This document shows positions 1-7,592 of a stretch of 64,000 nt of DNA, one piece after another (position 1 is the stretch's first letter; the number at the start of each line of letters is the position of its first letter). A model generated the notes under the pieces. It was given only the letters and a program-made list of their open reading frames with translations. It did not search any database and had not been told where the DNA came from. Source of the stretch: CAVTJL01 sp963735065 (GTDB lineage: Bacteria > Pseudomonadota > Alphaproteobacteria > Geminicoccales > Geminicoccaceae); contig CAVTJL010000008.1 in assembly GCA_963735065.1 (NCBI GenBank), positions 124,001 to 188,000 on the forward strand, written 5' to 3'. The position numbers and the translations under genes were made by a program.

Positions 1-499
1 CGCGGCGCAGCTCGGCGCAGGTGGTCGAGCCGGCGCACAGCTCGTCCTGCAGCTGCAGCGCCCGGTGCTGCATCCGCAGCGTCTCGTTCAGCAGGTCCTG
101 GAGAAGGACGGTGAGGCTGGCCTCTCTCGCCCGGCCCTGCGCCCGGCCCAGCGTGACATTGTAGCCCGCCGTCTCGCGGCCGACCGTGGCGATCTCGTCC
201 TGCAGGCATTCGAGCAGCCGCTGCAGCCTGCGGCCCGCGTCGACGATCGCCCGCGCCTCGGCGTCGCTGGCGAGATAGCGCTCGTAGAGATCGGCGCAGC
301 GATCCTCGTCGACGGGGCGGCCGTCGGTGAGCGCCGCGTCGACCGCCCGGGAAAGATCGGGATGATCGCCGGCGAGATGGCTGAACCACAGCTGGAAGTT
401 CTCGGGCGTCGGCGGCACGCCCAGCGCCGCCAGGCGATCCATCGCTCTTGCCGCCAGCGTACGGGTCTCCGTGAGCCTGCTCTCTACGCTCGTTGCCAC
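1..499 (-). CDS. Probable diguanylate cyclase, N-terminal part only (runs off left edge)
   Basis: The frame opens with a GTG at 499 and stays open to the window edge, giving about 166 residues of an unfinished protein. The motif VPPTPENFQLWF near residue 30, followed by a predicted helical region, resembles the N-terminal domain that precedes GGDEF in a family of alphaproteobacterial diguanylate cyclases. The GGDEF domain itself would lie outside the window, so the c-di-GMP role is inference. Codon usage matches the neighbours. The overlapping plus-strand frame at 65-562 is arginine-rich without family character and looks like a shadow. It is divergent from the hydrolase at 656. Confidence 0.55.
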   Translation of the reverse strand, partial: MATSVESRLTETRTLAARAMDRLAALGVPPTPENFQLWFSHLAGDHPDLSRAVDAALTDGRPVDEDRCADLYERYLASDAEARAIVDAGRRLQRLLECLQDEIATVGRETAGYNVTLGRAQGRAREASLTVLLQDLLNETLRMQHRALQLQDELCAGSTTCAELRR

Positions 500-592
500 T
501 GTCGTCCAGCCGTGCCGTTGCCCGTGCTGAGACCTACACGCCACATCATAAATATTGGTTAACTTGCTGGGCCGTTGCGGCCCTTTGCCCGC

Positions 593-621
593 TTGGCAAG
601 CCGGCCCTAGGGTCACAGATA
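593..621 (+). promoter_or_regulatory. Candidate sigma-70-type promoter for the hydrolase at 656
   Basis: TTGGCA at 593-598 and CAGATA at 616-621 are separated by 17 bp in the only AT-richer gap of this region. They lie 35 bp upstream of the GTG start at 656. The -10 box is weak, so this is a tentative call. Confidence 0.3.
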
Positions 622-655
622 AGGAACGATACGGGGAATCGACGGGTTTGTTGCC

Positions 656-1546
656 GTGCTCAACATCGTTCTGAGTGGCGCTGCGCTCTACGGAGCGCTG
701 GTGGGCGGGCTCTACCTCCTGCAGGGGAGCCTGCTCTTTCCGCGCGGCGCCGCGTCGCTGCCGTCCTACCCGGTGCCGGGCCGCGCCAAGCGACAGGACC
801 TCGTGACGCCCGACGGCGCCCGCCTCGTCGGCCATCTCGTTCCGGCCCAGGGGGCCAGCCGCGGGCTCTTCATCGGCTTCTCCGGCAACGCCTGGAACGT
901 CGACGACTTCACGGTCTTCCTCGTCAACCGTCTGCCCGACTTCGACGTCCTGGCCTTCCACTATCGCGGCTACAGCCCGAGCGACGGGGTGCCGAGCGAG
1001 AAGGCGCTCTTCGCCGACGCGGCGCAGATCTTCGATCACTATCGCGCCAGCCTGCAGCCGAAGCGGATCTATGCCGGCGGCTTCAGCCTCGGGTCCGGTG
1101 TGGCCGCGTATCTGGCACGCCATCGGCCGCTCGACGGGCTCCTCCTGGTCACCCCCTTCGATTCGATCGAGGCGGTGGCAGCCCAGCGCTATCGCTGGGC
1201 GCCGGTGAGCCGTCTGCTCAAGCACCCCTTCCACAGCGACCGCTATCTCGAGGGCCTGGACGTTCCAACCGCGGTGCTGCTCGCAAGCAACGACCGCATC
1301 GTGCCGCGCGAGCGCTCCGAGGCGCTCGTCGAGCGCCTCGTCCGCCCGGTGCTCGTCGAGACGGTGCCCGAGAGCACCCATGTCAGCATCTACGATCAGG
1401 AGCGCTTCGACGAGGCGATGCAGCGGGCCATGGACCAGCTCGAGGCGGCGGCGCAGGCTCCCGACGGCGGCCCGACGCCGTCCCGCCCCTCGCGCCAGCG
1501 GGCCGGCGTCCCGCGTCCGGCCGAGCTGCGCAGCGCCGGCGCCTAG
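656..1546 (+). CDS. Alpha/beta hydrolase (BEM46/ABHD13-like), membrane-anchored
   Basis: This 296-residue protein starts with a hydrophobic segment (about residues 3-25, LSGAALYGALVGGLYLLQG), probably an N-terminal membrane anchor, followed by an alpha/beta hydrolase fold. The nucleophile elbow is GGFSLGSG, the likely acid is in ASNDRIVP and the likely histidine in ESTHVSIY, so the triad looks complete. Substrate cannot be read from sequence; relatives are uncharacterised serine hydrolases. The GTG start is chosen because the hydrophobic leader begins there. Its TAG stop interlocks with the stop of the converging thioesterase in the palindrome CTAG at 1543-1546. Confidence 0.8.
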   Translation: MLNIVLSGAALYGALVGGLYLLQGSLLFPRGAASLPSYPVPGRAKRQDLVTPDGARLVGHLVPAQGASRGLFIGFSGNAWNVDDFTVFLVNRLPDFDVLAFHYRGYSPSDGVPSEKALFADAAQIFDHYRASLQPKRIYAGGFSLGSGVAAYLARHRPLDGLLLVTPFDSIEAVAAQRYRWAPVSRLLKHPFHSDRYLEGLDVPTAVLLASNDRIVPRERSEALVERLVRPVLVETVPESTHVSIYDQERFDEAMQRAMDQLEAAAQAPDGGPTPSRPSRQRAGVPRPAELRSAGA

Positions 1547-2004
1547 GCTTCCGCTGCCGCAGGCCCGCGCGGCCGCAGGCACATCACCGTCGCCAGCATC
1601 ATCGCAACGGGCGTGCTGCCGGTGCCGCTCAGCGCATCGACGGTGGCCTGCACCACGGTGAGCGTCCGGCCGGCGCGCTGCACGACGCCCCGCGCCACCA
1701 GCCGCTCGCCGCGCGCCGGCGCCATCAGGTTGATCTTGAGCTCCACCGTCAGGACCCGCGCATCGGCCGGCATCAGGGTGAAGGCGGCATAGCCGCCGGC
1801 GCTGTCGGCGATGGTGGTCACCGCCCCCGCATGGAAGAAGCCGTCCTGCTGGGTCAGCTCGGGCCGCCAGGCGAGCCCGATCGTGCACAGGCCCGGCGCC
1901 ACCTCGAGCAGCTCGGCACCGAGATGGGCCATGATGCCCTGTGCTGCGAAGCTCGCCCGGACCCGCTCCGCAAAGCCGCCATCGACCGCCTCGAATTCCG
2001 TCAC
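1543..2004 (-). CDS. PaaI-type hotdog-fold thioesterase
   Basis: A 153-residue single hotdog domain, the normal size for PaaI/YdiI-like acyl-CoA thioesterases. The central helix motif HAGAVTTIADSAGGYAA matches the family's HGG-x-D/AD-x-G region, and VELKINLMAPA is the following strand. Such enzymes hydrolyse acyl- or aryl-CoA thioesters in the cytoplasm; the substrate is not predictable here. The gene converges on the hydrolase and the two stop codons overlap, leaving no room for a terminator between them. The ATG start at 2004 is the first in frame and gives the usual length. Confidence 0.85.
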   Translation of the reverse strand: MTEFEAVDGGFAERVRASFAAQGIMAHLGAELLEVAPGLCTIGLAWRPELTQQDGFFHAGAVTTIADSAGGYAAFTLMPADARVLTVELKINLMAPARGERLVARGVVQRAGRTLTVVQATVDALSGTGSTPVAMMLATVMCLRPRGPAAAEA

Positions 2005-2211
2005 GCTCGATCTCTCCCGGCGCTGCGGAGCTTGGCCACCACCCCCATCCGGCTTGATCGGGGAGGCCGGCCCGGGTCATAGGCGAGCCTGCCCGTCCTT
2101 CGCAACGAGGATGCCGGGCCGGTGCGGCAGCGACGGCCGAACGGCCGGGCAGCCTGGACGCCGCGGCGCGGGCGGCTAGAGTGAGGGAACAAACGGCTGG
2201 GGGGACCGTCG

Positions 2212-3225
2212 ATGCGGCTCAAGGCGCTGACATGCCTCGTCATCGGGGCTGCGATGCTGGCTACGCCGGCACTGGCCGCGGACAAGATCAAGATCGCGGC
2301 GCTGACGCTGGTCTCGAGCTCGCCCCTCTTCATCGCCAAGGAGCGCGGCTACTACGCCGAGGAGGGCCTTGACGCCGAGCTCGAGTTCTTCCGCGCGGCC
2401 CAGCCGGTGGCGGTGGCGATCGCCTCGGGCGATGCCGATTTCGGCGTCACCGCCTTCACCGCGGGCTTCTTCAACCTCGCCGGCAAGGGGGCGATGAAGG
2501 TCATCGGCGCCCAGAGCCGCGAGGAGCCGGGCTACGACTTCTCGGCCTATCTGGCCTCGAACAAGGCGTTCGACGAGGGCCTCACCGCGCCCAAGGACTA
2601 TCCAGGCCACCGCTTCGCGATCACCCAGGTGGGCTCGAGCTTCCATCTCATGGTGGGCCTCCTGGCCGACAAGCTGGGCTTCCAGCTGGACAGCCTGCAC
2701 CTCGTGCCGCTCCAGGCGGTGCCCAACATGATCGCGGCCCTGAAAAGCGGCCAGGTCGACGGCACCATCCTGCCCTCGAGCCTCGCCTACGGCCTCGAGA
2801 AGGAGAAGGCCGCCCACATCATCGGCTGGGTGTGGCAGGAAACCCCCTACCAGCTTGGCGGCCTCTTCACCTCGACCCGCAACGTCGAGCAGCGCCGCGA
2901 CCTCGTCGCGCGCTTCGTGAAGGCCTACCAGAAGGGCGCCAGCGACTATCACGCGGCCATGAACAGGCGGGACGCGTCGGGCAAGCGCGTCTTCGGGCCC
3001 GACGCCGACGCCATCATCAAGATCATCCAGAAATACACCAAGGCCACGCCCGAGGCGATCAAGGCCGGCGCCGTCTACATCGACCCGATGGGCCGGCTCG
3101 ACGTGGGCTCGGTCTATGGCGAGATCGCCTGGTTCAAGAAGGAGGGCCTGGTCGACCCCGGCGTCGATCCGGCGAGCATCCTCGATCTCTCCTTCATCAA
3201 GGGTCACTACGACCTGCCCAAGTGA
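2212..3225 (+). CDS. ABC transporter substrate-binding protein, NMT1/THI5-like (NitT/TauT family)
   Basis: Periplasmic binding protein of 337 residues with a clear signal peptide (MRLKALTCLVIGAAMLATPALAA). The mature part begins KIKIAALTLVSSSPLFIAKE and continues with ERGYYAEEGLD, which is typical of NMT1/THI5-like binding proteins for nitrate, taurine, alkanesulfonates, thiamine precursors and similar ligands. A purine-rich GGGGGGA precedes the ATG by about 7 bp. It heads a three-gene operon with its ATPase (GTGA overlap) and permease. The ligand is unknown. The molybdopterin hydroxylase converging from 4871 hints at an N-heterocyclic or related compound, but that is inference only. Confidence 0.9.
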   Translation: MRLKALTCLVIGAAMLATPALAADKIKIAALTLVSSSPLFIAKERGYYAEEGLDAELEFFRAAQPVAVAIASGDADFGVTAFTAGFFNLAGKGAMKVIGAQSREEPGYDFSAYLASNKAFDEGLTAPKDYPGHRFAITQVGSSFHLMVGLLADKLGFQLDSLHLVPLQAVPNMIAALKSGQVDGTILPSSLAYGLEKEKAAHIIGWVWQETPYQLGGLFTSTRNVEQRRDLVARFVKAYQKGASDYHAAMNRRDASGKRVFGPDADAIIKIIQKYTKATPEAIKAGAVYIDPMGRLDVGSVYGEIAWFKKEGLVDPGVDPASILDLSFIKGHYDLPK

Positions 3226-4025
3226 CGCCGTCCGGGGCCTCCTCCGGCATGCGCCTCGAGGCCATCGGCATCACCCATCGCTACGACGATCTCGAGGTCC
3301 TGGCCGATATCGACCTCGCGGTCGAGGCGGGCGAGACGCTGGCCCTGCTCGGGCCCTCGGGCTGCGGCAAGTCGACCCTCCTGGGCGTGCTGGGCGGCCT
3401 GCTCGAGCCGTCCGCCGGCACGGTCCGTGCGATCGGCCCGGTCCCCGAAGGCTGCCTCAACCCGCTCACCTACGTCTTCCAGGACTTTGCCCTGTTGCCC
3501 TGGCGGACGACGGAGGAAAACATCGCGCTGCCGCTCGAGGGCCGGCTTCCCGCGGCCCAGCGCCGCGAGCGCATCGAGGAGGCGCTGCGCACCATCGGCC
3601 TCGCCGACTTCCGCCACGCCTACCCGCGGCAGCTCTCGGGCGGCATGCGCCAGCGGGTCGGCATCGCCCGGGCGCTGGCCGTGCGTCCGGCCGTTCTGCT
3701 CCTCGACGAGCCGCTCTCGGCCCTCGACGCCCAGACACGCGAGCTGCTGATCGAGGAGCTGGCCGCCATCTGGGCCGGCGCCCGCACGACGGCCGTCTGG
3801 GTCACCCACAATCTCGAGGAGGCCCTGCGGCTGGCAGACCGGATCTGCGTCCTCTCGCGTCGCCCGGCCCGCATCAAGGCGATGCTGCCCGTGCCCCTGC
3901 CGCGCGCCGAGCGGGGTGAGGCCCGCCATGCGCTGGCGATGCGCGAGCTGCAGGACCGCCTCTGGTCGCTGATCGCGGCCGAGGTGCGGGCGGCCGATCG
4001 CGAGATCGGCGCCGGGCCGGGCTAG
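3222..4025 (+). CDS. ABC transporter ATP-binding protein, NitT/TauT family
   Basis: Cytoplasmic ATPase with all nucleotide-binding elements in order: Walker A GPSGCGKST, Q-loop VFQDFALLPW, signature LSGGMRQRVGIARA, Walker B VLLLDEPLSALD and H-loop WVTHNLEEA. The GTG at 3222 overlaps the upstream TGA (GTGA), implying translational coupling. An ATG at 3249 (MRLEAIGITHRY) is an equally possible start and is where family conservation begins. At 258-267 residues it has the normal length. It energises uptake with the binding protein at 2212 and permease at 4038. Confidence 0.9.
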   Translation: MTPSGASSGMRLEAIGITHRYDDLEVLADIDLAVEAGETLALLGPSGCGKSTLLGVLGGLLEPSAGTVRAIGPVPEGCLNPLTYVFQDFALLPWRTTEENIALPLEGRLPAAQRRERIEEALRTIGLADFRHAYPRQLSGGMRQRVGIARALAVRPAVLLLDEPLSALDAQTRELLIEELAAIWAGARTTAVWVTHNLEEALRLADRICVLSRRPARIKAMLPVPLPRAERGEARHALAMRELQDRLWSLIAAEVRAADREIGAGPG

Positions 4026-4037
4026 GGGAGGGCGGCG

Positions 4038-4838
4038 ATGGCGGGCGCGCGCGGCCACAGCGAGGAGGTAGCCTTCCGCGGCGGGGGCTTCGCGCCACGC
4101 ACGCTCCGGCATGTGGGCCCGCTCACCCTGATCGGGCTCTTGATCGTCTGGCAGGCGGTCTCGTCCGCGGGACTCGTCAGCGACCTGACGCTCCCGAGCC
4201 CCCTGGAGATCGCCTACGCCTTGGTCGATCTGGCGCGCTCGGGCGATCTCCTGATCGACATCCAGGTGAGCCTCCGCCGGCTCCTGATCGGCTGGTCGCT
4301 GGGTGCTGCCGCCGGCATCGTGGCAGGCCTCGCGATCGGCATCTCGAGCATCGCCCGGTCGGTCGGCATCCCCGTGATCGCAGCGCTCTTCCCGATCCCC
4401 AAGATCGCGATGCTGCCGCTCTTCATCCTCTGGTTCGGCATCGGCGAGCCCTCGAAGGTGGCGACGATAGCGCTGGGCGCCTTCTTCCCCACCGCCATCA
4501 ACGCCTATGCCGGCGTCGACGCGGTCCCGCGCACGCTCGTCCGCATGGCCCAGAGCTTCGGCCTCGGCCCGCTCGCCATCATCCGCAAGATCGTGCTGCC
4601 CGGCGCCTTTCCGGGCATCCTGGCCGGCGTGCGCATCTCGACCTCGATCAGCCTCGTGCTGCTGGTCGCGGCCGAGATGATCGGCGCCGAGCACGGCGTC
4701 GGCGCCATGATCCTCCAGGCCGGCAACCTGATGCGCACCGACCGGCTGATGGCGGGCGTCGTCCTGCTGTCGCTCTTCGGCCTCGGCGTCAGCTGGCTCG
4801 TCTCGCTCCTCGAGCGTCGCGTCGCCCGCTGGCGCTGA
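4038..4838 (+). CDS. ABC transporter permease, NitT/TauT family (BPD_transp_1)
   Basis: Inner-membrane permease of 266 residues with about six hydrophobic segments. The cytoplasmic coupling loop, around MAQSFGLGPLAIIRKIVLPGAF, is of the SsuC/TauC type. A strong GGGGAGG lies about 8 bp before the ATG. It completes the binding protein-ATPase-permease set and ends 33 bp before the converging hydroxylase gene, with a GC-rich hairpin between. This is the only complete importer in the left half of the window. Confidence 0.9.
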   Translation: MAGARGHSEEVAFRGGGFAPRTLRHVGPLTLIGLLIVWQAVSSAGLVSDLTLPSPLEIAYALVDLARSGDLLIDIQVSLRRLLIGWSLGAAAGIVAGLAIGISSIARSVGIPVIAALFPIPKIAMLPLFILWFGIGEPSKVATIALGAFFPTAINAYAGVDAVPRTLVRMAQSFGLGPLAIIRKIVLPGAFPGILAGVRISTSISLVLLVAAEMIGAEHGVGAMILQAGNLMRTDRLMAGVVLLSLFGLGVSWLVSLLERRVARWR

Positions 4839-4839
4839 C

Positions 4840-4864
4840 GGCGCGCCCGGCGGGCGGGCGCGCC
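4840..4864. terminator. GC-only hairpin between converging genes
   Basis: Perfect 9-bp inverted repeat: GGCGCGCCC at 4840-4848 and GGGCGCGCC at 4856-4864, with a 7-nt loop. It sits directly between the stops of the permease and the hydroxylase. Neither strand has a T-tract after the stem, so it is not a canonical intrinsic terminator, although it could pause polymerase or protect 3' ends from either side. Confidence 0.35.
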
Positions 4865-4870
4865 TCGTCG

Positions 4871-7237
4871 CTACTCGGCAGCCTTGGCCGTCTGCGCCGC
4901 GGCGATCGCCTGCCAGACGCGCTCGGGCGTCGCCGGCATGTCGAGCGCGGTCACGCCCAAGGGTGAAAGCGCGTCGATGATGGCGTTGATCATCGTCGGC
5001 AGCGAGCCGGCACAGCCGGCCTCGCCGCAGCCCTTGGCGCCCAGCGGGTTGGTCGTCGCGGGCTCGGGCCTGAAGCCGATGTCGAAGGCACCGAGGTCGC
5101 CGGCACGCGGCAGCGAGTAGTCCATGAACGAGCCGGAGAGCAGCTGCCCGCCCTCGTCGTAGACCGTCTGCTCGAGCAGGGCCTGGCCGATGCCCTGGAC
5201 GACCCCGCCATGCACCTGCCCCTCGACCAGGAGCGGGTTGACGATGGTGCCGAAGTCGTTGACCGCGCTGTAGCGGTCGATCCTGACGATGCCGGTCGTG
5301 GGATCGACCTCGACCTCCGCCACATGGCAGCCGTTCGGGAAGGCCGAGGGCGGCGTGTCGATGACGAGGGCCGCATCCAGCCCCGCCGGCACCCCCTCGG
5401 GCGGTGCTCCCATGGTGCGCACCCTGGCGGCGAGCTCCATGATCCCGATCGACCGGTCGGTGCCGGCAACGGTGAAGTTGCCGGCCTCGAAGACGATGTC
5501 CTGCGTCGCCGCCTCGAGGATATGGCCGGCCAGCGCCTTGCCCTGCGTCTCGACCTGCTCCGCCGCCTGAAGGATCGCGGCACCGCTCATCATGATCGAG
5601 CGCGACCCGCCCGTGCCGCCGCCGGCCAGCAGCTGGTCGCTGTCCTTCTGCAGGAGGTCGATGAGCTCGAAGGGGATGCCGAGGCGCTGGCTCAGCACCT
5701 GGGCGAACGGCGTGGCGTGGCCCTGGCCGTAGTCGAGCGTGCCGGTGACGATCGTGACGCGCCCGTCGGGCTCGAAGCGGACGCCGCCCATCTCCTTGCC
5801 GGCGCCGGCCGTGACCTCGAGATAGTAGGTGACGCCGACGCCGCGGTAGAGGCCCTTGGCGGCGCTCTCGCGCTTGCGGGCCGCGAGGCCGGCATAGTCG
5901 GCGCGCTCGAGCGCTGCATCGAGCAGGGCCCGGAAATCGCCGCTGTCGTAGGTCAGGCCGGAGGCGGCCTTCCAGGGCAGCTCGTCCTTGCAGACGAGGT
6001 TGCGGCGGCGCAGCTCGGCCGCGTCGATCCCCAGCTCCCGGGCCGCGCTGTCGATCAGCCGCTCCATGATGTAGACGCCCTCGGGCCTGCCGGCGCCGCG
6101 GTAGGCGCCGGTCGGCACCGTGTTCGTGAAGGCGCAGCGGGTGCGGACGTAGAGGGCGCCGGTGCGGTAGGCGCCCGGCGTGTTGCGCTGGATGTTCAAG
6201 GTGGGGATCATCGGCCCCACATGCGTCAGCCAGGCACCCATATTGCCGATGCCGTCCACGCGGACGGCGAGGAACTTGCCGTCGGCATCGAGCGCCAGCT
6301 CGCCGTCGAAGATGGCGTCCCGGCCATGCTGATCGGAAAGGAAGCTCTGGCTGCGCTCGTCGTTCCAGCGCACCGGCCGGCCCAGCTCGCGGGCGGCGTG
6401 GAGAATGCCCACATATTCGGGATAGACCGGCGCCTTCATGCCGAAGGAGCCGCCGACGTCGTAGGTCAGGACGTGGACGGTCTCGGGCGCCACGTTCAGC
6501 ACCTCGGCGAGCGAGCCGCGCAGCCCCATCACACCCTGGCAGCCGACATGCAGCGTGTAGCGGCCGGTCTCGGCATCGTGCTGGGCGGTCGCGGCACGCG
6601 GCTCCATGGCGGCGACGACGACGCGGCTGCTGACGGCGCGCACCCGCGTGACGTGCGCGGCGCCGGCGAACAGGCGGTCGACCTCGGCCTTGTCGCCGGC
6701 ACCCCAATCGAGACAGATGTTGCCGGGCGCCTCGTCGTGGAGCTGCGGCGCGCCCTCGGCCAGGGCCGCCTCGGGATCGATGATCGCCGGCAGGGAGTCG
6801 ATGTCGACCTCGATCGCATCGGCCGCGTCCTTCGCCTGGGCCAGGCTCTGGGCGATCACGATGGCGAGCGGCTCGCCCACATGGCGGACCCGGTCGGTGG
6901 CAAAGGCGTAGCGGGGCGGAACGATCAGCGGCGAGCCGTCGCGGCTCTTGAGCGGCATGGCACAGCCGAGGATGCCGTAGCCCGCGGCCTTGAGGTCGGC
7001 GCCCGTGTAGACGGCGACGACGCCCGGCATGCCCCGGGCCTCCTCGACGTCGAGACGGTTGACGATGCCATGGCCCACGTCCGATCGCCGCACCCAGGCG
7101 ACGAGTGCCTGATCCGTGGCGAGATCGTCGGCATAACGGCCGTGTCCCTGGACGAGGCGCGGGTCCTCCTTGCGCGGCACTGGCTGACCGACGCCGAACT
7201 TGACGAACTCGAGGCCCGTGGTTGCAAGGTCGCTCAT
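4871..7237 (-). CDS. Xanthine dehydrogenase-family molybdopterin-binding subunit (CoxL-like)
   Basis: A 788-residue large subunit of a molybdenum hydroxylase. The N-terminal hammerhead domain includes GHGRYADD, and cofactor-binding segments follow (GAYRGAGRPEG, GGTGGSRS). The catalytic glutamate lies in KGCGEAGCAGS near the C-terminus. GAYRGAGRPEG replaces the AYXCSFR loop of true aerobic CO dehydrogenase, so CO oxidation is unlikely; purine, nicotinate or another N-heterocycle or aldehyde is more plausible. The start is the ATG at 7237 (MSDLATTGLEF), where family conservation begins. The FAD and 2Fe-2S subunits it would need are not next to it. A sigma-54 promoter and terminator lie in its upstream gap. 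Confidence 0.9.
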   Translation of the reverse strand: MSDLATTGLEFVKFGVGQPVPRKEDPRLVQGHGRYADDLATDQALVAWVRRSDVGHGIVNRLDVEEARGMPGVVAVYTGADLKAAGYGILGCAMPLKSRDGSPLIVPPRYAFATDRVRHVGEPLAIVIAQSLAQAKDAADAIEVDIDSLPAIIDPEAALAEGAPQLHDEAPGNICLDWGAGDKAEVDRLFAGAAHVTRVRAVSSRVVVAAMEPRAATAQHDAETGRYTLHVGCQGVMGLRGSLAEVLNVAPETVHVLTYDVGGSFGMKAPVYPEYVGILHAARELGRPVRWNDERSQSFLSDQHGRDAIFDGELALDADGKFLAVRVDGIGNMGAWLTHVGPMIPTLNIQRNTPGAYRTGALYVRTRCAFTNTVPTGAYRGAGRPEGVYIMERLIDSAARELGIDAAELRRRNLVCKDELPWKAASGLTYDSGDFRALLDAALERADYAGLAARKRESAAKGLYRGVGVTYYLEVTAGAGKEMGGVRFEPDGRVTIVTGTLDYGQGHATPFAQVLSQRLGIPFELIDLLQKDSDQLLAGGGTGGSRSIMMSGAAILQAAEQVETQGKALAGHILEAATQDIVFEAGNFTVAGTDRSIGIMELAARVRTMGAPPEGVPAGLDAALVIDTPPSAFPNGCHVAEVEVDPTTGIVRIDRYSAVNDFGTIVNPLLVEGQVHGGVVQGIGQALLEQTVYDEGGQLLSGSFMDYSLPRAGDLGAFDIGFRPEPATTNPLGAKGCGEAGCAGSLPTMINAIIDALSPLGVTALDMPATPERVWQAIAAAQTAKAAE

Positions 7238-7325
7238 TCTACGTCTGCTCCCGACCGGCGATGCCCGGGCTCTTATGCAGAACGCGGGCCGTCTGGCGAA
7301 GGGCCCAGGTGGGATGCCGCCCTGC

Positions 7326-7365
7326 AAAAAAAGAGACGGCCCGGAGAGCCTTGCCCTCCGGGCCG
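7326..7365 (-). terminator. Intrinsic terminator on the minus strand
   Basis: Perfect 10-bp stem on the minus strand: CGGCCCGGAG (7365-7356) pairs with CTCCGGGCCG (7346-7337) across a 9-nt loop. It is followed by TCTC and seven consecutive T (7332-7326). The plus strand has no T-tract after the stem, so it acts leftward. It lies about 90 bp upstream of the hydroxylase start, where no protein gene ends, so it must end an RNA or attenuate a leader. Confidence 0.8.
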
Positions 7366-7460
7366 AAATTGCCGCAACCTTCCCGAAGGACAGGCCGCAG
7401 CGCTCGGGCCAAACCACAAGTCCCGCCGGATCCGCTAGAGGCCGTCACCGGCTGAACGCG
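7326..7460 (-). ncRNA. Candidate sigma-54-dependent small RNA or attenuated leader (~135 nt)
   Basis: The interval runs from the start point expected about 12 nt past the -12 GC of the sigma-54 promoter (near 7460) to the T-tract of the intrinsic terminator (7326). No open frame with a ribosome site is visible inside. A small hairpin (CCTT/AAGG around 7386-7397) precedes the terminator. A GGCCCG upstream of the terminator repeats part of its 5' arm and could pair with the 3' arm as an antiterminator. Either a free small RNA or a leader controlling the downstream hydroxylase would fit. I do not recognise a known RNA family. Confidence 0.4.
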
Positions 7461-7470
7461 TGCGAACCGC

Positions 7471-7486
7471 AGCAAGCTCCGTGCCA
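7471..7486 (-). promoter_or_regulatory. Sigma-54 (RpoN) -24/-12 promoter
   Basis: The minus strand reads TGGCACGGAGCTTGCT from 7486 to 7471. This matches the RpoN consensus TGGCACG-N4-TTGCW at every defined position, with GG and GC separated by exactly 10 nt. It points toward the terminator at 7365-7326 and the hydroxylase at 7237. Enhancer sites for an activator such as NtrC were not identified. Confidence 0.65.
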
Positions 7487-7592
7487 ACAGCCGGCTTGCG
7501 GGGCTTCGCGGCCTCGCGGGGGCTGAATCGGTCGGCCACTGCCTAAGGGCTGGGCACGTGCCGCAGGACTGCGCATTGGCGGGTGGGACAGG

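Larger units (their letters stand above)
7238..7592. other. 355-bp gene-free gap with a sigma-54 promoter and an intrinsic terminator
   Basis: This is the longest gap in the window and separates the divergent hydroxylase and FAD monooxygenase genes. I see no convincing protein in it: the open frames crossing it are arginine/proline-rich shadows. It holds a minus-strand sigma-54 promoter (7486-7471), a possible short transcript and a minus-strand terminator (7365-7326). A 10-bp palindrome GGCACGTGCC at 7553-7562 lies 30 bp before the monooxygenase start and could be an operator or chance. Confidence 0.6.

Noticed and set aside
2001..2339. A 112-codon minus-strand frame at the binding-protein start
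   Set aside because: It covers the signal peptide of the plus-strand gene at 2212, shows no recognisable features and has shadow composition.
3207..6707. An 1166-codon minus-strand frame across the NitT/TauT importer and hydroxylase
   Set aside because: It overlaps four genes with clear motifs on other frames and reads as Arg/Gly-rich shadow sequence.
7386..7460. ANTAR-type (NasT) paired hairpins in the sigma-54 leader
   Set aside because: Hairpins are present, but none has the required hexaloop with A at position 1 and G at position 4.
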